64,000 nt of DNA from Armatimonadota bacterium. GTDB taxonomy: Bacteria; Armatimonadota; Fimbriimonadia; Fimbriimonadales; Fimbriimonadaceae. The DNA is taken from contig JBAXHT010000001.1 of the NCBI GenBank assembly GCA_037138755.1, positions 405,805 through 469,804 of the forward strand, in the 5' to 3' direction. Below the pieces are notes generated by a model. It had not been told where the DNA came from. It did no database searches and saw only the letters and a list, made by a program, of their open reading frames with translations. Position 1 is the first letter of the stretch; the number at the start of each line of letters is the position of its first letter. Made by a program: the position numbers and the translations under genes. This document shows positions 50,280 through 59,233 of this stretch, piece by piece.

Positions 50280-51818
50280 ATGTCAGAGAAGGTTTTGGAC
50301 GAGTCAACGGCTCTATTAGAGCAATTTGCCAATCGCGAGTACGAGCACGGGTGGGAGACCACCATTGAGACCGAGACCATTGAGCCTGGCCTCAACGAGG
50401 ACACGGTTCGCCGAATCTCTGCGAAGAAGAACGAGCCGCAATGGTTGCTCGACTGGCGACTGAAGGCTTACCGACACTTCTTGACGATGACGGAGCCAAC
50501 CTGGCCGAACGTCCACTACAAGCCAGCTGATCTCCAGGCGATCTCCTACTACTCATCACCCAAGATGAAGCCGCTGCTGGACTCCCTTGAGGATGCCGAC
50601 CCCGAAATCCTCCGCACCTTCCAAAAACTAGGAATCCCGGTCGAGGAGCAAAAGGTTCTGCTGAATGTCAAGGGCGCTGCCTCTTCTGCCGCCGATGCGC
50701 TGGCTAAGCCAACCGACTGGTCTGAGCTAGAAGGCAAGGTAGCTGTCGACGCCGTCTTCGATTCGGTTTCGGTTGTCACGACCTTTAAAAAGAAGCTCGC
50801 GGAACTCGGAATCATCTTCTGCTCCATCTCCGAAGCCGTCCACGAGCACCCCGAGCTGGTTCAGAAGTATCTCGGCTCAGTCGTGCCCTACAGCGACAAC
50901 TACTACGCGACCCTGAACTCAGCAGTCTTCTCCGACGGCTCCTTCGTCTACATCCCTAAGGGTGTCCGATGCCCGATGGAGCTCAGCACCTACTTCCGAA
51001 TCAACGCCGAAAACACCGGTCAATTCGAGCGAACCCTCATCGTCTGCGAAGAAGGCGGTTACGTCAGCTACTTGGAAGGTTGCACCGCGCCGATGCGCGA
51101 TGAGAACCAGCTCCACGCCGCCGTCGTCGAGCTCTACGCCGCCGGCGATAATGCGACGATCAAGTACAGCACCGTCCAAAACTGGTATCCCGGCGACCCC
51201 AAGACCGGCATCGGCGGAATCTTCAACTTCGTCACCAAGCGAGCCATTTGCGCCGGCCGAGCTTCCAAGGTCACCTGGACCCAGGTCGAAACCGGGTCCG
51301 CAATCACCTGGAAGTACCCATCGGTCATCCTCAAAGGCGACGACTCCGTCGGCGAATTCTACAGCGTCGCTCTCACCGCCGGAAAGCAACAAGCCGACAC
51401 TGGCACCAAGATGATCCACATCGGCAAGCGCACCAAGTCGACCATTGTCGCCAAAGGAATCTCCGCCGGAAACGGTCAGAACACCTACCGTGGGCTCGTC
51501 AAAATCAACCCCGGCGCCGACAACGCCCGCAACTACTCCCAGTGCGACTCCATGCTCATGGGCGACCGCTGCGGAGCCCACACCTTCCCCTACATTGAGG
51601 TGAAGAACCCCTCGGCAACCGTCGAGCACGAAGCTTCCACGTCGAAGATTGGCGAAGACCAAATCTTCTACTGCAACCAACGCGGAATCCCCACCGAAGA
51701 CGCCGTCAACATGATCGTCAGCGGCTTCTGCAAAGACGTCTTCCGAGAACTCCCCATGGAATTCGCGGTTGAGGCTCAGAAGTTGCTCGGTGTTAGCTTG
51801 GAAGGCTCAGTCGGCTAA
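50280..51818 (+). CDS. sufB: Fe-S cluster assembly scaffold SufB
   Basis: 512 residues from the ATG at 50280, which has AGGA 6-9 nt upstream; a longer in-frame reading from 50088 is non-coding. Hallmarks include [51 protein letters not shown] and the C-terminal [17 protein letters not shown]. SufB, with SufC and SufD, forms the scaffold on which Fe-S clusters are built. No sufC, sufD or sufS is adjacent, although this gene normally sits in a suf operon. Confidence 0.95.
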   Translation: MSEKVLDESTALLEQFANREYEHGWETTIETETIEPGLNEDTVRRISAKKNEPQWLLDWRLKAYRHFLTMTEPTWPNVHYKPADLQAISYYSSPKMKPLLDSLEDADPEILRTFQKLGIPVEEQKVLLNVKGAASSAADALAKPTDWSELEGKVAVDAVFDSVSVVTTFKKKLAELGIIFCSISEAVHEHPELVQKYLGSVVPYSDNYYATLNSAVFSDGSFVYIPKGVRCPMELSTYFRINAENTGQFERTLIVCEEGGYVSYLEGCTAPMRDENQLHAAVVELYAAGDNATIKYSTVQNWYPGDPKTGIGGIFNFVTKRAICAGRASKVTWTQVETGSAITWKYPSVILKGDDSVGEFYSVALTAGKQQADTGTKMIHIGKRTKSTIVAKGISAGNGQNTYRGLVKINPGADNARNYSQCDSMLMGDRCGAHTFPYIEVKNPSATVEHEASTSKIGEDQIFYCNQRGIPTEDAVNMIVSGFCKDVFRELPMEFAVEAQKLLGVSLEGSVG

Positions 51819-51827
51819 GCTAGCTGA

Positions 51828-52697
51828 GTGGAGTTTTCCCTCGCGGATGACCTAATCGCCGCCCTGGATGGAGTAGGTCTGATGCTGTCTGCTCAGATCA
51901 GGCAGGATGCTGACTTCCGGACAATCGTCTGGAAGTCAGGCAACCCAAGTGTTAGCGAAGATTTGGAACTGCGGCTGTCCGCGTATCCAAGCTTGTATTG
52001 GTTCGGCGGCTACGTGTACGACTTCCCGGGTCATGCAAGAGATGCGATCCCAGAAGTGGTCAAGTTTCTTCAAGGTTTCTTTCGGGAGCGGATTCTTCGC
52101 GGTATCGATCCGAACGGCGGCGGTGGTCCGATATGGATGAATGAAGTTGCGTATCCAGAATTCATCAACTGGGAACGCGAACCGGGCACTGAGATCCGTT
52201 CTTGGCTTGGAACACATGACACCACCGTCACCGGTAAGAGCACCCTCCTCTGGCTCCGTTCAATCCGCCCACTCCGCCTCGAAGAAGTCCCCGAAGTCGC
52301 CGCCTTCTACATCGACATCCAAGTCGATACCGTCCCGACGATCCACCCACTCCACGAAGTGATCGAATACATCACAGACGTCCGGGTGGCCAGCGGCTCA
52401 AGCTACGTCCTCGAACAAAACGGCAAAATCCTCGGCTGGCTCGACGTCGCCGACGGCTGGGTCCATCACCTTTGCGTCCGCCGAGGCGAAAATGGCAAGG
52501 GAATCGGCAAGGAACTTCTCGACTACGCGAAACTCAAATCTCCCCAAGGCCTCCAGCTTTGGACCTTCCAAGTCAACGACGGCGCTCGCCGCTTCTACGC
52601 CCGCGAAGGTTTCCAGGAAGTCGAACTCACCAACGGCGAAAACTGCGAGGAAAAACAGCCTGACGTCCGCCTGGCTTGGGCTCCGAAGACCCTATAA
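51828..52697 (+). CDS. GNAT acetyltransferase fused to an unknown N-terminal domain
   Basis: A 289-residue protein starting at GTG, 9 nt after sufB. Residues ~1-135 match no family I know (LRLSAYPSLYWFGGYVYDFP). Residues ~140-285 are a GNAT domain with IRPLRLEEVPEVAAFY at the start, the acetyl-CoA loop HHLCVRRGENGKGIGKELLD and the final ARRFYAREGFQEVELTNGEN. The two halves differ in codon use: from about 52215 the third positions become strongly C-rich. Substrate unknown. Confidence 0.75.
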   Translation: MEFSLADDLIAALDGVGLMLSAQIRQDADFRTIVWKSGNPSVSEDLELRLSAYPSLYWFGGYVYDFPGHARDAIPEVVKFLQGFFRERILRGIDPNGGGGPIWMNEVAYPEFINWEREPGTEIRSWLGTHDTTVTGKSTLLWLRSIRPLRLEEVPEVAAFYIDIQVDTVPTIHPLHEVIEYITDVRVASGSSYVLEQNGKILGWLDVADGWVHHLCVRRGENGKGIGKELLDYAKLKSPQGLQLWTFQVNDGARRFYAREGFQEVELTNGENCEEKQPDVRLAWAPKTL

Positions 52698-52698
52698 T
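52693..52698 (+). promoter_or_regulatory. -10 hexamer TATAAT, leaderless start
   Basis: A perfect TATAAT is followed by AAGATC (6 nt) and the ATG at 52705. No Shine-Dalgarno fits, so this is the clearest leaderless start in the window. Confidence 0.5.
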
Positions 52699-52704
52699 AA
52701 GATC

Positions 52705-52938
52705 ATGCCGGAAGTCACGCAAGGGATGAAAAACGGGAGACCGAGCACGCTTCATGTCCAGCCAATCGAAGACGGCACCGAAGACTTTGATCTCGAGTTC
52801 TGGCAGGCGCAGGGCCCCGCTGCGATCTTCGCGGCCGCATGGGAAATGGCAGTTCTTGCCCACAAAATGAAAGGAGGCACCGAGGATGAACTCAGACTTC
52901 GTCGAACTCCTGTCGTTGTTCAACCAATTCGGCATTAG
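52705..52938 (+). CDS. Small protein preceding a nucleotidyltransferase remnant
   Basis: A 77-residue protein (MPEVTQGMKNGRPSTLHVQP). The segment LEFWQAQGPAAIFAAAWEM resembles AAYWATQTPEQRLEHMVNI of the 62-residue protein downstream, so both belong to one small family. In each case the gene overlaps the start of a nucleotidyltransferase reading frame, here a 25-codon remnant. The pairing looks like a toxin-antitoxin or MNT-type module, but this family's role is not established. A longer reading from 52492 lies inside the GNAT gene and is rejected. Confidence 0.6.
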   Translation: MPEVTQGMKNGRPSTLHVQPIEDGTEDFDLEFWQAQGPAAIFAAAWEMAVLAHKMKGGTEDELRLRRTPVVVQPIRH

Positions 52939-52963
52939 GTTCAAAAAGGTAAAATGGTCTTAA
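52886..52963 (+). pseudogene. Truncated nucleotidyltransferase remnant
   Basis: A 25-codon ORF (MNSDFVELLSLFNQFGIRFK) that aligns with the first ~20 residues of the intact downstream nucleotidyltransferase (MNDEFRELISCLKSHNVEFM) and then stops. It overlaps the 3' end of the 77-residue gene as the intact pair does. It is read as the leftover of the first copy of a duplicated two-gene module. Confidence 0.6.
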
Positions 52964-53142
52964 TGGAAAAGATGGTGCAACTCTTCCAGTCTCCAGAGGA
53001 AGCCGACGCAGCAACGGCCGCCTACTGGGCTACCCAGACCCCCGAGCAGCGTCTTGAGCACATGGTCAATATCCGGCACCAGTGGGTCAAGGAAGATGAA
53101 CGACGAATTCCGCGAACTTATCAGTTGCTTGAAGTCGCATAA
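52954..53142 (+). CDS. Small protein paired with a nucleotidyltransferase
   Basis: A 62-residue protein (start 52954 with AAAGG a few nt upstream, or 52963 where TAATG overlaps the remnant's stop). It is related to the 77-residue protein 250 nt upstream. Its 3' end overlaps the nucleotidyltransferase start by 47 nt, which is consistent with tightly coupled expression of a two-component module. No known domain. Confidence 0.55.
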   Translation: MVLMEKMVQLFQSPEEADAATAAYWATQTPEQRLEHMVNIRHQWVKEDERRIPRTYQLLEVA

Positions 53143-53560
53143 CGTCGAGTTCATGGTCGTCGGAGCGTACGCTCTTGCAATCTATCTTGAGCCACGAGCA
53201 ACCCAAGACTTGGACTTGTGGCTAAAGCAGTCGAAAGAGAACATCGAGGCCTTTGGGAAAGCGATGGCAGAATTTGGAATTCCGATTCCTGGCTCGGGGT
53301 TGACGGACTTTCTTGAAGGAAGGAAACTGATACGGATCGGTGTTCCGCCTAACCAAGTCGACTTCTTGTCGTTCTTAGGTCCGGTAGGCGGCGAATACGC
53401 TTTCGACGAGCTTGCCACACGCCAAGTCGAGTCAAACTTCTACGGGGTTACCGCGCGCTTCCCGTCCGCTGAGGATATTCTCGCTTCCAAACTCGCCGCA
53501 AACCGTCCCAAGGACCAAGGCGATATTGCTCAGTTAAAGCAACTACTCGACAGAGCTTAA
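53096..53560 (+). CDS. Nucleotidyltransferase-fold protein (AbiEii/DUF6036-like)
   Basis: A 154-residue protein from the ATG at 53096. The N-terminal MVVGAYALAIYLEPRATQDLDLWL matches the nucleotidyltransferase core (Gly-rich turn, then the D-x-D metal pair), as in AbiEii-type toxins and MNT proteins. A C-terminal SAEDILASKLAANRPKDQGD is also typical. Such proteins often act as toxin or regulator in paired modules, transferring a nucleotide to RNA or a partner. Its stop overlaps by 4 nt that of convergent msrB. Confidence 0.75.
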   Translation: MNDEFRELISCLKSHNVEFMVVGAYALAIYLEPRATQDLDLWLKQSKENIEAFGKAMAEFGIPIPGSGLTDFLEGRKLIRIGVPPNQVDFLSFLGPVGGEYAFDELATRQVESNFYGVTARFPSAEDILASKLAANRPKDQGDIAQLKQLLDRA

Positions 53561-54084
53561 AGACCCTCGTGCCCCTTCTCGCCCTTCTTCGGAACGAATT
53601 TCAACACCTTTCCGTTCATGCAGAAGCGCAAACCGGTCGGTGCTGGGCCGTCGTTGAAAACGTGTCCAAGGTGCCCATCGCATCGAGCGCAGTTCACCTC
53701 AGTTCGAATAGTTCCGTACGAGCGGTCTGTCTGGAACCAGATTCGGTCGCGGTCAATCGGCTTGTAGAAGGAGGGCCAACCAGTGCCAGAGTTGAACTTC
53801 GAATTCGCGTAGAACAAATCGAGCCCGCAGCCAACGCAGTAGTAGGTACCCTCTCCCTTCTGGTCAAGGTTCACCCCGCAGAAGGCGGGCTCGGTGCCTT
53901 TGGCTCGAAGGATCTCGTACTGCTCCTTGGTCAGCTTCTTCTGCCACTGCGCGTCCGTCATCACAACCTTATCTTTGCGGGCCGGACTTACGTTGGAGAC
54001 CCCAGGAATCTTGATGTCCTGAGCCAACACAATTCCGCTAATGAGCAAAGCGGCGGGAACGACGAGCAAAGATGCGAGCTTCAT
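53557..54084 (-). CDS. msrB: Exported peptide-methionine (R)-S-oxide reductase
   Basis: A 175-residue protein with a signal peptide (KLASLLVVPAALLISGIVLA). MsrB motifs are complete: zinc Cys at C83/C86 (YYCVGCGLDLF) and C132/C135 (VNCARCDGHLGH), GTGWPSF, and the catalytic C155 in GLRFCMNG. It reduces the R-isomer of oxidised methionine; the signal peptide places it outside the cytoplasm, where it would repair envelope proteins. Confidence 0.93.
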   Translation of the reverse strand: MKLASLLVVPAALLISGIVLAQDIKIPGVSNVSPARKDKVVMTDAQWQKKLTKEQYEILRAKGTEPAFCGVNLDQKGEGTYYCVGCGLDLFYANSKFNSGTGWPSFYKPIDRDRIWFQTDRSYGTIRTEVNCARCDGHLGHVFNDGPAPTGLRFCMNGKVLKFVPKKGEKGHEGL

Positions 54085-54135
54085 ACTTCTCTCTATGAGA
54101 ATCAGACGTACAAAGTTCCTGAACGTTTAGTCAGA

Positions 54136-54726
54136 TCAGTGAGGCTTGCCAAAATAGAGCGGCAGGCCGAACTGTTTGAACTCATCCCACGGGAAGTTTG
54201 TCGGATCGCTCTTGCGACCGTAGGGCTGCGCAATGTACTCGTGCGAGGCGATCTGAACGATTGGAAACCGTCTTTTCAATACAACAATGATTGCTTTCAA
54301 CGCATCCAGCTGAGCTGCAGGGTAAGGGTCTTTTCCGTCATTGAGGTTGACGAGCTCGATTCCGACAGAGAAGTGATTAAGATTCTCTTTACCTCTTACG
54401 TCTTTGCTCACGCCGGCATGCCAAGCGCGATCAAAGGTGCTGACATTCTGGACGATTGAACCGTCTTTCCCAATTGTATAGTGGGCACTGACTTGGGAAG
54501 ACTCTCGCTGAAACGCCTCGGTCGTGGCTTTGAGAGTTGGAATCACGGTGCTGTGGATGATGATGGTGTCCACGACAACTCCTTCGGGACGGGGGCCAAA
54601 GTTGGGGGACTGAATCCAAACCAGCTTCATGTAACCGGGATCTTTCCACGGATTAGGCATGGGCGATTTGCCGTCGCCTTGGGTCATCGAGATCAGTGCG
54701 TAAGTGCAAGTAATAGCAGGAATCAT
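54136..54726 (-). CDS. N-acetylmuramoyl-L-alanine amidase (Amidase_2)
   Basis: A 196-residue protein with a signal-like N-terminus (IPAITCTYALISM). Amidase_2 features: TIIIHSTV (first zinc His), SAHYTIGKDGSIVQNV, HAGVS, HFSVGIELVN and IASHEYIAQP (later zinc His). It would cleave the bond between muramic acid and the stem peptide, probably in peptidoglycan recycling or remodelling. Similar to AmiD-type enzymes. Confidence 0.9.
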   Translation of the reverse strand: MIPAITCTYALISMTQGDGKSPMPNPWKDPGYMKLVWIQSPNFGPRPEGVVVDTIIIHSTVIPTLKATTEAFQRESSQVSAHYTIGKDGSIVQNVSTFDRAWHAGVSKDVRGKENLNHFSVGIELVNLNDGKDPYPAAQLDALKAIIVVLKRRFPIVQIASHEYIAQPYGRKSDPTNFPWDEFKQFGLPLYFGKPH

Positions 54727-54828
54727 ACGATCCTTTTACCCTGCTTTGAAAACTGCCTGATCGTTGTGCTGAGGCGGATGGAACTATCGAATGTCTCCGT
54801 TAACCTCACCAGGTAAAATGAACCTATC

Positions 54829-55752
54829 GTGGCAAAGATATTGATCACCGGAGGAGCAGGTCTCATTGGGACAAACCTCGCGAAAGAGTTGCGAGGACGT
54901 GGACATAGCGTCCAAACCGCAGATATCAAGTTCAGTTCTGAGCCAGAGCATTTCCGAATCGACACTGGCGAGTTTCGTCAGATCGAAGAGGTGATTCAAT
55001 CCACGAAGCCAGATTTCGTTTACCACCTGGCCGCCGAATACGGTCGATGGAACGGCGAGGACCACTACGAAAACCTTTGGCGAACAAACGTGGTTGGCAC
55101 GAAGCACGTCCTGAAGCTTGCGAAGGAGCACAAATTTAAGACCATCTTCTTTTCCAGCGCGGAAGTCTATGGCGATTACGATGGGGTGATGACGGAAGAC
55201 ATCATGGAGAAGATCCCCATCAAACAGATGAACGACTACGCCATTTCAAAATGGGCTGGCGAACTCCAATGCCTCAATGCAGCCGAAATGTGGGGAGCCG
55301 AGGTCGTGCGAACGCGACCCGTCATGTGTTATGGTGAGCACGAGCCTTACAACCCGTATCGTGGGGTCATGCCAATTTTTATCTATAGCGCCCTGACTGG
55401 TAAGCCGTTTAAGTGCCACCGTGGGCATAAGCGCATTTTTGACTACGTCACAGACTCCTGTCGAACGTGGGCAAACATCGTTGACAACTTCAAGCCCGGC
55501 GAGGTGTACAACGTCGGTGGTCGCGAAGAGTGGGTTGTGACCATCGAAGAGCTGGCGCAGATCATCATCGAAGTCACCGGTTGCGATCCCAATCTCTGCG
55601 AGGTCCACGGCGAAGAGGCATTCACGACCCGCATCAAGACCGTCGACTTTAGCAAGGCCCGGGCCGACCTGAAGCACAACCCAACGATCGATACTCGAGA
55701 GGGCGTGAAGCTTTACGTCGAGTGGATGAAGAAGCACTACGGATTCAACTAA
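54829..55752 (+). CDS. NAD-dependent sugar-nucleotide epimerase/dehydratase
   Basis: A 307-residue extended SDR starting at GTG. NAD motif ILITGGAGLIGTNLAKEL at the start; FSSAEVYGDYDG and YAISKWAGEL give the catalytic Ser/Tyr-xxx-Lys. It is followed after 2 nt by a second SDR and then a glycosyltransferase, so the three probably build or attach a deoxy- or epimerised sugar for a surface glycan. Exact reaction unknown. Confidence 0.88.
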   Translation: MAKILITGGAGLIGTNLAKELRGRGHSVQTADIKFSSEPEHFRIDTGEFRQIEEVIQSTKPDFVYHLAAEYGRWNGEDHYENLWRTNVVGTKHVLKLAKEHKFKTIFFSSAEVYGDYDGVMTEDIMEKIPIKQMNDYAISKWAGELQCLNAAEMWGAEVVRTRPVMCYGEHEPYNPYRGVMPIFIYSALTGKPFKCHRGHKRIFDYVTDSCRTWANIVDNFKPGEVYNVGGREEWVVTIEELAQIIIEVTGCDPNLCEVHGEEAFTTRIKTVDFSKARADLKHNPTIDTREGVKLYVEWMKKHYGFN

Positions 55753-55754
55753 TC

Positions 55755-56795
55755 ATGGAACAGTATCAATCGCATTACAAAGACAAAGTGATTCTCGTCA
55801 CTGGCGGCGGAGGCGCAATTGGAACCAACCTTGTGCGAACCCTGGCGACACTCGGGGCCAAGAAGGTCATCATCCTTGACGACTTCTCCGCAGCTTACGA
55901 TTGGAACATCCCGAACTTGCCGAATGTGATGCTCGTTAAGGGGTCGATCACAGACGAGATCGTGCTCAAACGATGCTTCAACGAGCGACCCGAGATCGTC
56001 TTCCACCTCGCAGCGTTCTTTGCCAACCAGAACTCAGTTGACTACCCTCAAAAGGACCTTCACGTAAACGGGGTTGGCACTTTGCTGATCCTGCAGTACT
56101 GCCAGATGACAAATGTGGGACGTCTAGTTTACGCATCTTCGGGTTGCTCGATCTACGGCTCGGCGGCGCCCCTGCCCCTCAAGGAAGACTTCGTTTCGCT
56201 GCACCTCACCACGCCATATCAGATCACGAAGATGCTGGGCGAGCTCTACGGAAACTTCTTCCACCACCACTTCGGTCTCCCGGTCGTCAAAGCCCGTTTC
56301 TTCAACTCCTTCGGCCCCGGTGAAGTCCCCGGTCAATACAGAAACGTCATTCCTAACTTCATTTATTATGCGTTGAAGGGAATCCCGCTTCCGTTCACCG
56401 GAACTCCGGAGGCTAGCCGAGATTTCACCTACGTCGATGATCTCGTTGATGGTCTTCTGCGCTGCGGTTACTTCGAACAGGCAATCGGTGCCGAAATGAA
56501 CCTCGCCGGCGGACGAGAGACGAAAATTCTCGACATGGCCAACAAGGTTCTTGAACTCACCGGCAGCAAGGCCGGGATCATTGAGGCTCCCCAGCGCGTG
56601 TGGGACACCAAGAAACGGCTGCTAGCCAGCATCGATAAAGCTCGCGACCTCATCGGCTACGAACCGAAAGGTGTTTTCGACGAGGGCCTTCAAACAACGG
56701 TCGAGTGGTTCCAGGAGAATTGGGACGCGATCCAGCGAGACGCCGAATTCCCGAGAGGAATGTCTTCCGCCGCTCAAGGCGTCGTCAGCAAATAA
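55755..56795 (+). CDS. NAD-dependent sugar-nucleotide epimerase/dehydratase (second SDR)
   Basis: 346 residues from the ATG at 55755 (a longer reading overlaps the previous gene and is rejected). NAD motif ILVTGGGGAIGTNLVRTL; catalytic region ASSGCSIYGS and TPYQITKMLGELYGN (Tyr-xxx-Lys); HFGLPVVKARFFNSFGPGE is typical of UDP-sugar epimerases. Second gene of the three-gene operon; its stop TAA overlaps the next ATG (TAATG). Confidence 0.88.
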   Translation: MEQYQSHYKDKVILVTGGGGAIGTNLVRTLATLGAKKVIILDDFSAAYDWNIPNLPNVMLVKGSITDEIVLKRCFNERPEIVFHLAAFFANQNSVDYPQKDLHVNGVGTLLILQYCQMTNVGRLVYASSGCSIYGSAAPLPLKEDFVSLHLTTPYQITKMLGELYGNFFHHHFGLPVVKARFFNSFGPGEVPGQYRNVIPNFIYYALKGIPLPFTGTPEASRDFTYVDDLVDGLLRCGYFEQAIGAEMNLAGGRETKILDMANKVLELTGSKAGIIEAPQRVWDTKKRLLASIDKARDLIGYEPKGVFDEGLQTTVEWFQENWDAIQRDAEFPRGMSSAAQGVVSK

Positions 56796-58033
56796 TGCGC
56801 ATCCTCTTCGTTTCCAACTACTGGCCGCCCGAAAAAGGTGCGGCAAGCCGGTTGGGGATTGAATTGTGCAAAGCGCTTGCGGCGCAGGGTCATCAGATTG
56901 AGGTCGTCACCGGATTCCCTCGATACAAGCTCAAGGAAATGCCTGCCGAGTATTCAGGGAAACCCCATCTCGTTGAAGATGTCCAGGGAATTCGCACCAT
57001 TCGTGTCCCCCTCCCCCATGCCTCAGGCGACCGTGCGCTGAAGCGCGGCTTCGACTGGCTCCTTCTTCCCCGGGCGTTCAAGAAAGGTATCAAGATGGCT
57101 GGTGAGGCCGACGTGGTTTACACGGTTCTGCCACCCATAACAATGGCTCACGCAGGGGCCTACGCAGCTAAGCTCAAAGGTACGCCGCTTGTCACTATGT
57201 ACGGCGACATCTTCCCGAACAACGTCATCGAACTCGGCGCGCTGAGCAACCCACTTCTGATCAAGTTCTGTCGAAAGCTCGAACAGTTCGCCTACCGAGT
57301 GGCGAACAAGATCATCGTGCATAGCGATTGTTACAAAGACTACATGGTTCGCGAAGCTAAAGTGCCTGCGGAAAAGGTGAACGTGGTTTTCAACTGGGCA
57401 GATACTGAAGCAATCCAACCCCGAGAGCGTGAAAATGAGTTCCGAGCCGAGCATGAGCTTCAACGAAAGTTCGTTGTCTCTTATGCGGGAACCATGGGGC
57501 CAGCCCAAGGCCTACAAGTCGCATTTGAGGCCGCGGAACTTCTCAAAGACCATCCGGACATTCATTTCTTGATTGCCGGAGACGGACAAGATCGGGAGCG
57601 ATTGGTCCGTTTGCTCGATTCGAGCAGGCTCACAAATGTGACGTTTCTTCCGTCGCAGCCACTTCCGAAGTACATTCAACTCATGGCCGCCAGCGATGTC
57701 TGCCTGGTGACTCTGGATCCCAAAGTCAAGGCTCCGACCGTCCCTTCAAAGATTTGGGAAATCATGGCTTCGGGGCGTCCGGTTCTTGCTTCTGTTGCGC
57801 TTGACGGAGACGCACCAAAGATCATCGAGCAAGCGAAAGCAGGAATCACGGTTGAACCAGGGGATGCGCGGGCTATGGCCAACGCAATTCTGAGACTCAG
57901 AGACGAAGCAGGGCTAGCTGAATTGCTGGGTTCCTCGGGAAGAAAATTCGTCGAGGAATTTGCAAGCGTCACGCCTTGTTCGCAAGCTTATCTGCGGGTA
58001 TTCGAAGAAGCACTCTCAAACAAGAAGTCGTAA
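56795..58033 (+). CDS. Family 4 glycosyltransferase (WbuB-like)
   Basis: 412 residues from the ATG at 56795. It opens with LFVSNYWPPEKGAASRLGIE, the usual N-terminal fold of GT4 enzymes, and has the donor-side segment VSYAGTMGPAQGLQVAFEAA plus PSKIWEIMASGRPVLASV (conserved Glu near the donor). It likely adds a sugar to a lipid- or polysaccharide-linked acceptor at the inner membrane, following the two upstream sugar-modifying enzymes. Confidence 0.9.
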   Translation: MRILFVSNYWPPEKGAASRLGIELCKALAAQGHQIEVVTGFPRYKLKEMPAEYSGKPHLVEDVQGIRTIRVPLPHASGDRALKRGFDWLLLPRAFKKGIKMAGEADVVYTVLPPITMAHAGAYAAKLKGTPLVTMYGDIFPNNVIELGALSNPLLIKFCRKLEQFAYRVANKIIVHSDCYKDYMVREAKVPAEKVNVVFNWADTEAIQPRERENEFRAEHELQRKFVVSYAGTMGPAQGLQVAFEAAELLKDHPDIHFLIAGDGQDRERLVRLLDSSRLTNVTFLPSQPLPKYIQLMAASDVCLVTLDPKVKAPTVPSKIWEIMASGRPVLASVALDGDAPKIIEQAKAGITVEPGDARAMANAILRLRDEAGLAELLGSSGRKFVEEFASVTPCSQAYLRVFEEALSNKKS

Positions 58034-58054
58034 ATGCTTCATCATAGAGGGTAG

Positions 58055-59212
58055 ATGCCTAAAAAAGAGCCACCTGAGCCCCTGCTGAAAGCTGCGGAAA
58101 CGCTCTTTACTGATCCTGCCGAGCGCACCGATTTCGTTGATGCGATGATGGCTGGCGACGCCCGTGATCAGGCGATCATTATTCTCAACGATCGTATCGA
58201 GATCAAGGCGTTCCCTCGGCATCGCCGCCTCAAGTGGCAGCCAGACTTCGTCGAGCGAATCTCCGACGACTTTCGCCCTTCCAAACATCCGCTGTATGAG
58301 AAAGGAGCTTACTACTCACTCGACTTCTCCTCAGTGTTCTCGGCAAGTGCCATGCTCGCGATCCCTCGCGATCCGGTTCGCGTCCTCGACATGTGCTCTT
58401 CTCCAGGCGGAAAGGCCATCTTCGCCTATCGCGCGTTCGAACCCGAACTTCTGTACTGCAACGAGTCGATTCGAAAGCGCGCTGGTGCTCTGATTGCCAA
58501 CCTAGACCGTTGCAAGATCGAGCGCAGTCGTGTCTGGTCCGCAGACCCTTCGGTCTACTCCAAGGAGTTCAAAGAGACTTTCGACCTCGTCATTTGCGAT
58601 GTGCCCTGCTCAGGGCAGTCATTGATGGCAAAAGGCGAAGACGCACATGAGAGCTTCTTTCCTAATGAGATCGACAAAAACGTCGGTCGCCAGCGCCGCA
58701 TCCTCGGGAACGCCGTGCGAACCTTGATGCCCGGTGGGCACATGCTCTACGCCACCTGCACCTTCACGACACGCGAGAACGAGCGGGTCATCGAGTGGTT
58801 CCTAAAGAACCACGCCAGTATGGAAGCCGTCGAGGTTCCGCATCTGGCCGACTTCCGATCCCCCCTCTCAACCTTCCCGTCTTACCGCCTGTACCCCCAC
58901 CAAAACCTCGGTGCCGGAGCCTTCGTCTGCCTCCTCAAAAAGAAGGGCGAAGTCTTGATTGAAGAAAGAGACTTAGACTTCCCCTACCTTTGGAAATTCG
59001 GCGACGAAGTCCTTAGCCGTCGTCCGCACGAGGCGGAGGATGAGCCGGTCGAAGAAGAAAAACCTCCGGTAGAACTGACGGCGAGGCAAATTGTTAGAGC
59101 CGCAACCGCGAAACCCAAACCCGAAAAACGACCACGAAGACCGCTGGGTCCAAGAGGCCGCTCTGGTGCTCGGCAAAACAAGCCACCGAGCGGAAAGCGG
59201 AAGCGAGGATGA
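58055..59212 (+). CDS. RNA m5C methyltransferase, NOL1/NOP2/Sun (RsmB/RsmF-like)
   Basis: A 385-residue protein with SAM motif I VLDMCSSPGGKAIFAYRAF, motif IV DVPCSGQSLMAKG and motif VI LYATCTFTTRENERVIEWF, the two Cys of the Sun family. The C-terminal ~70 residues are a basic Arg/Lys/Pro-rich tail (RPRRPLGPRGRSGARQ) that could bind RNA. It methylates a cytosine in rRNA or tRNA; the site is unknown. The N-terminal RNA-binding domain of RsmB is not present. Confidence 0.9.
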   Translation: MPKKEPPEPLLKAAETLFTDPAERTDFVDAMMAGDARDQAIIILNDRIEIKAFPRHRRLKWQPDFVERISDDFRPSKHPLYEKGAYYSLDFSSVFSASAMLAIPRDPVRVLDMCSSPGGKAIFAYRAFEPELLYCNESIRKRAGALIANLDRCKIERSRVWSADPSVYSKEFKETFDLVICDVPCSGQSLMAKGEDAHESFFPNEIDKNVGRQRRILGNAVRTLMPGGHMLYATCTFTTRENERVIEWFLKNHASMEAVEVPHLADFRSPLSTFPSYRLYPHQNLGAGAFVCLLKKKGEVLIEERDLDFPYLWKFGDEVLSRRPHEAEDEPVEEEKPPVELTARQIVRAATAKPKPEKRPRRPLGPRGRSGARQNKPPSGKRKRG

Positions 59213-59233
59213 TTCCAGTTATCTCTAAAAGCA

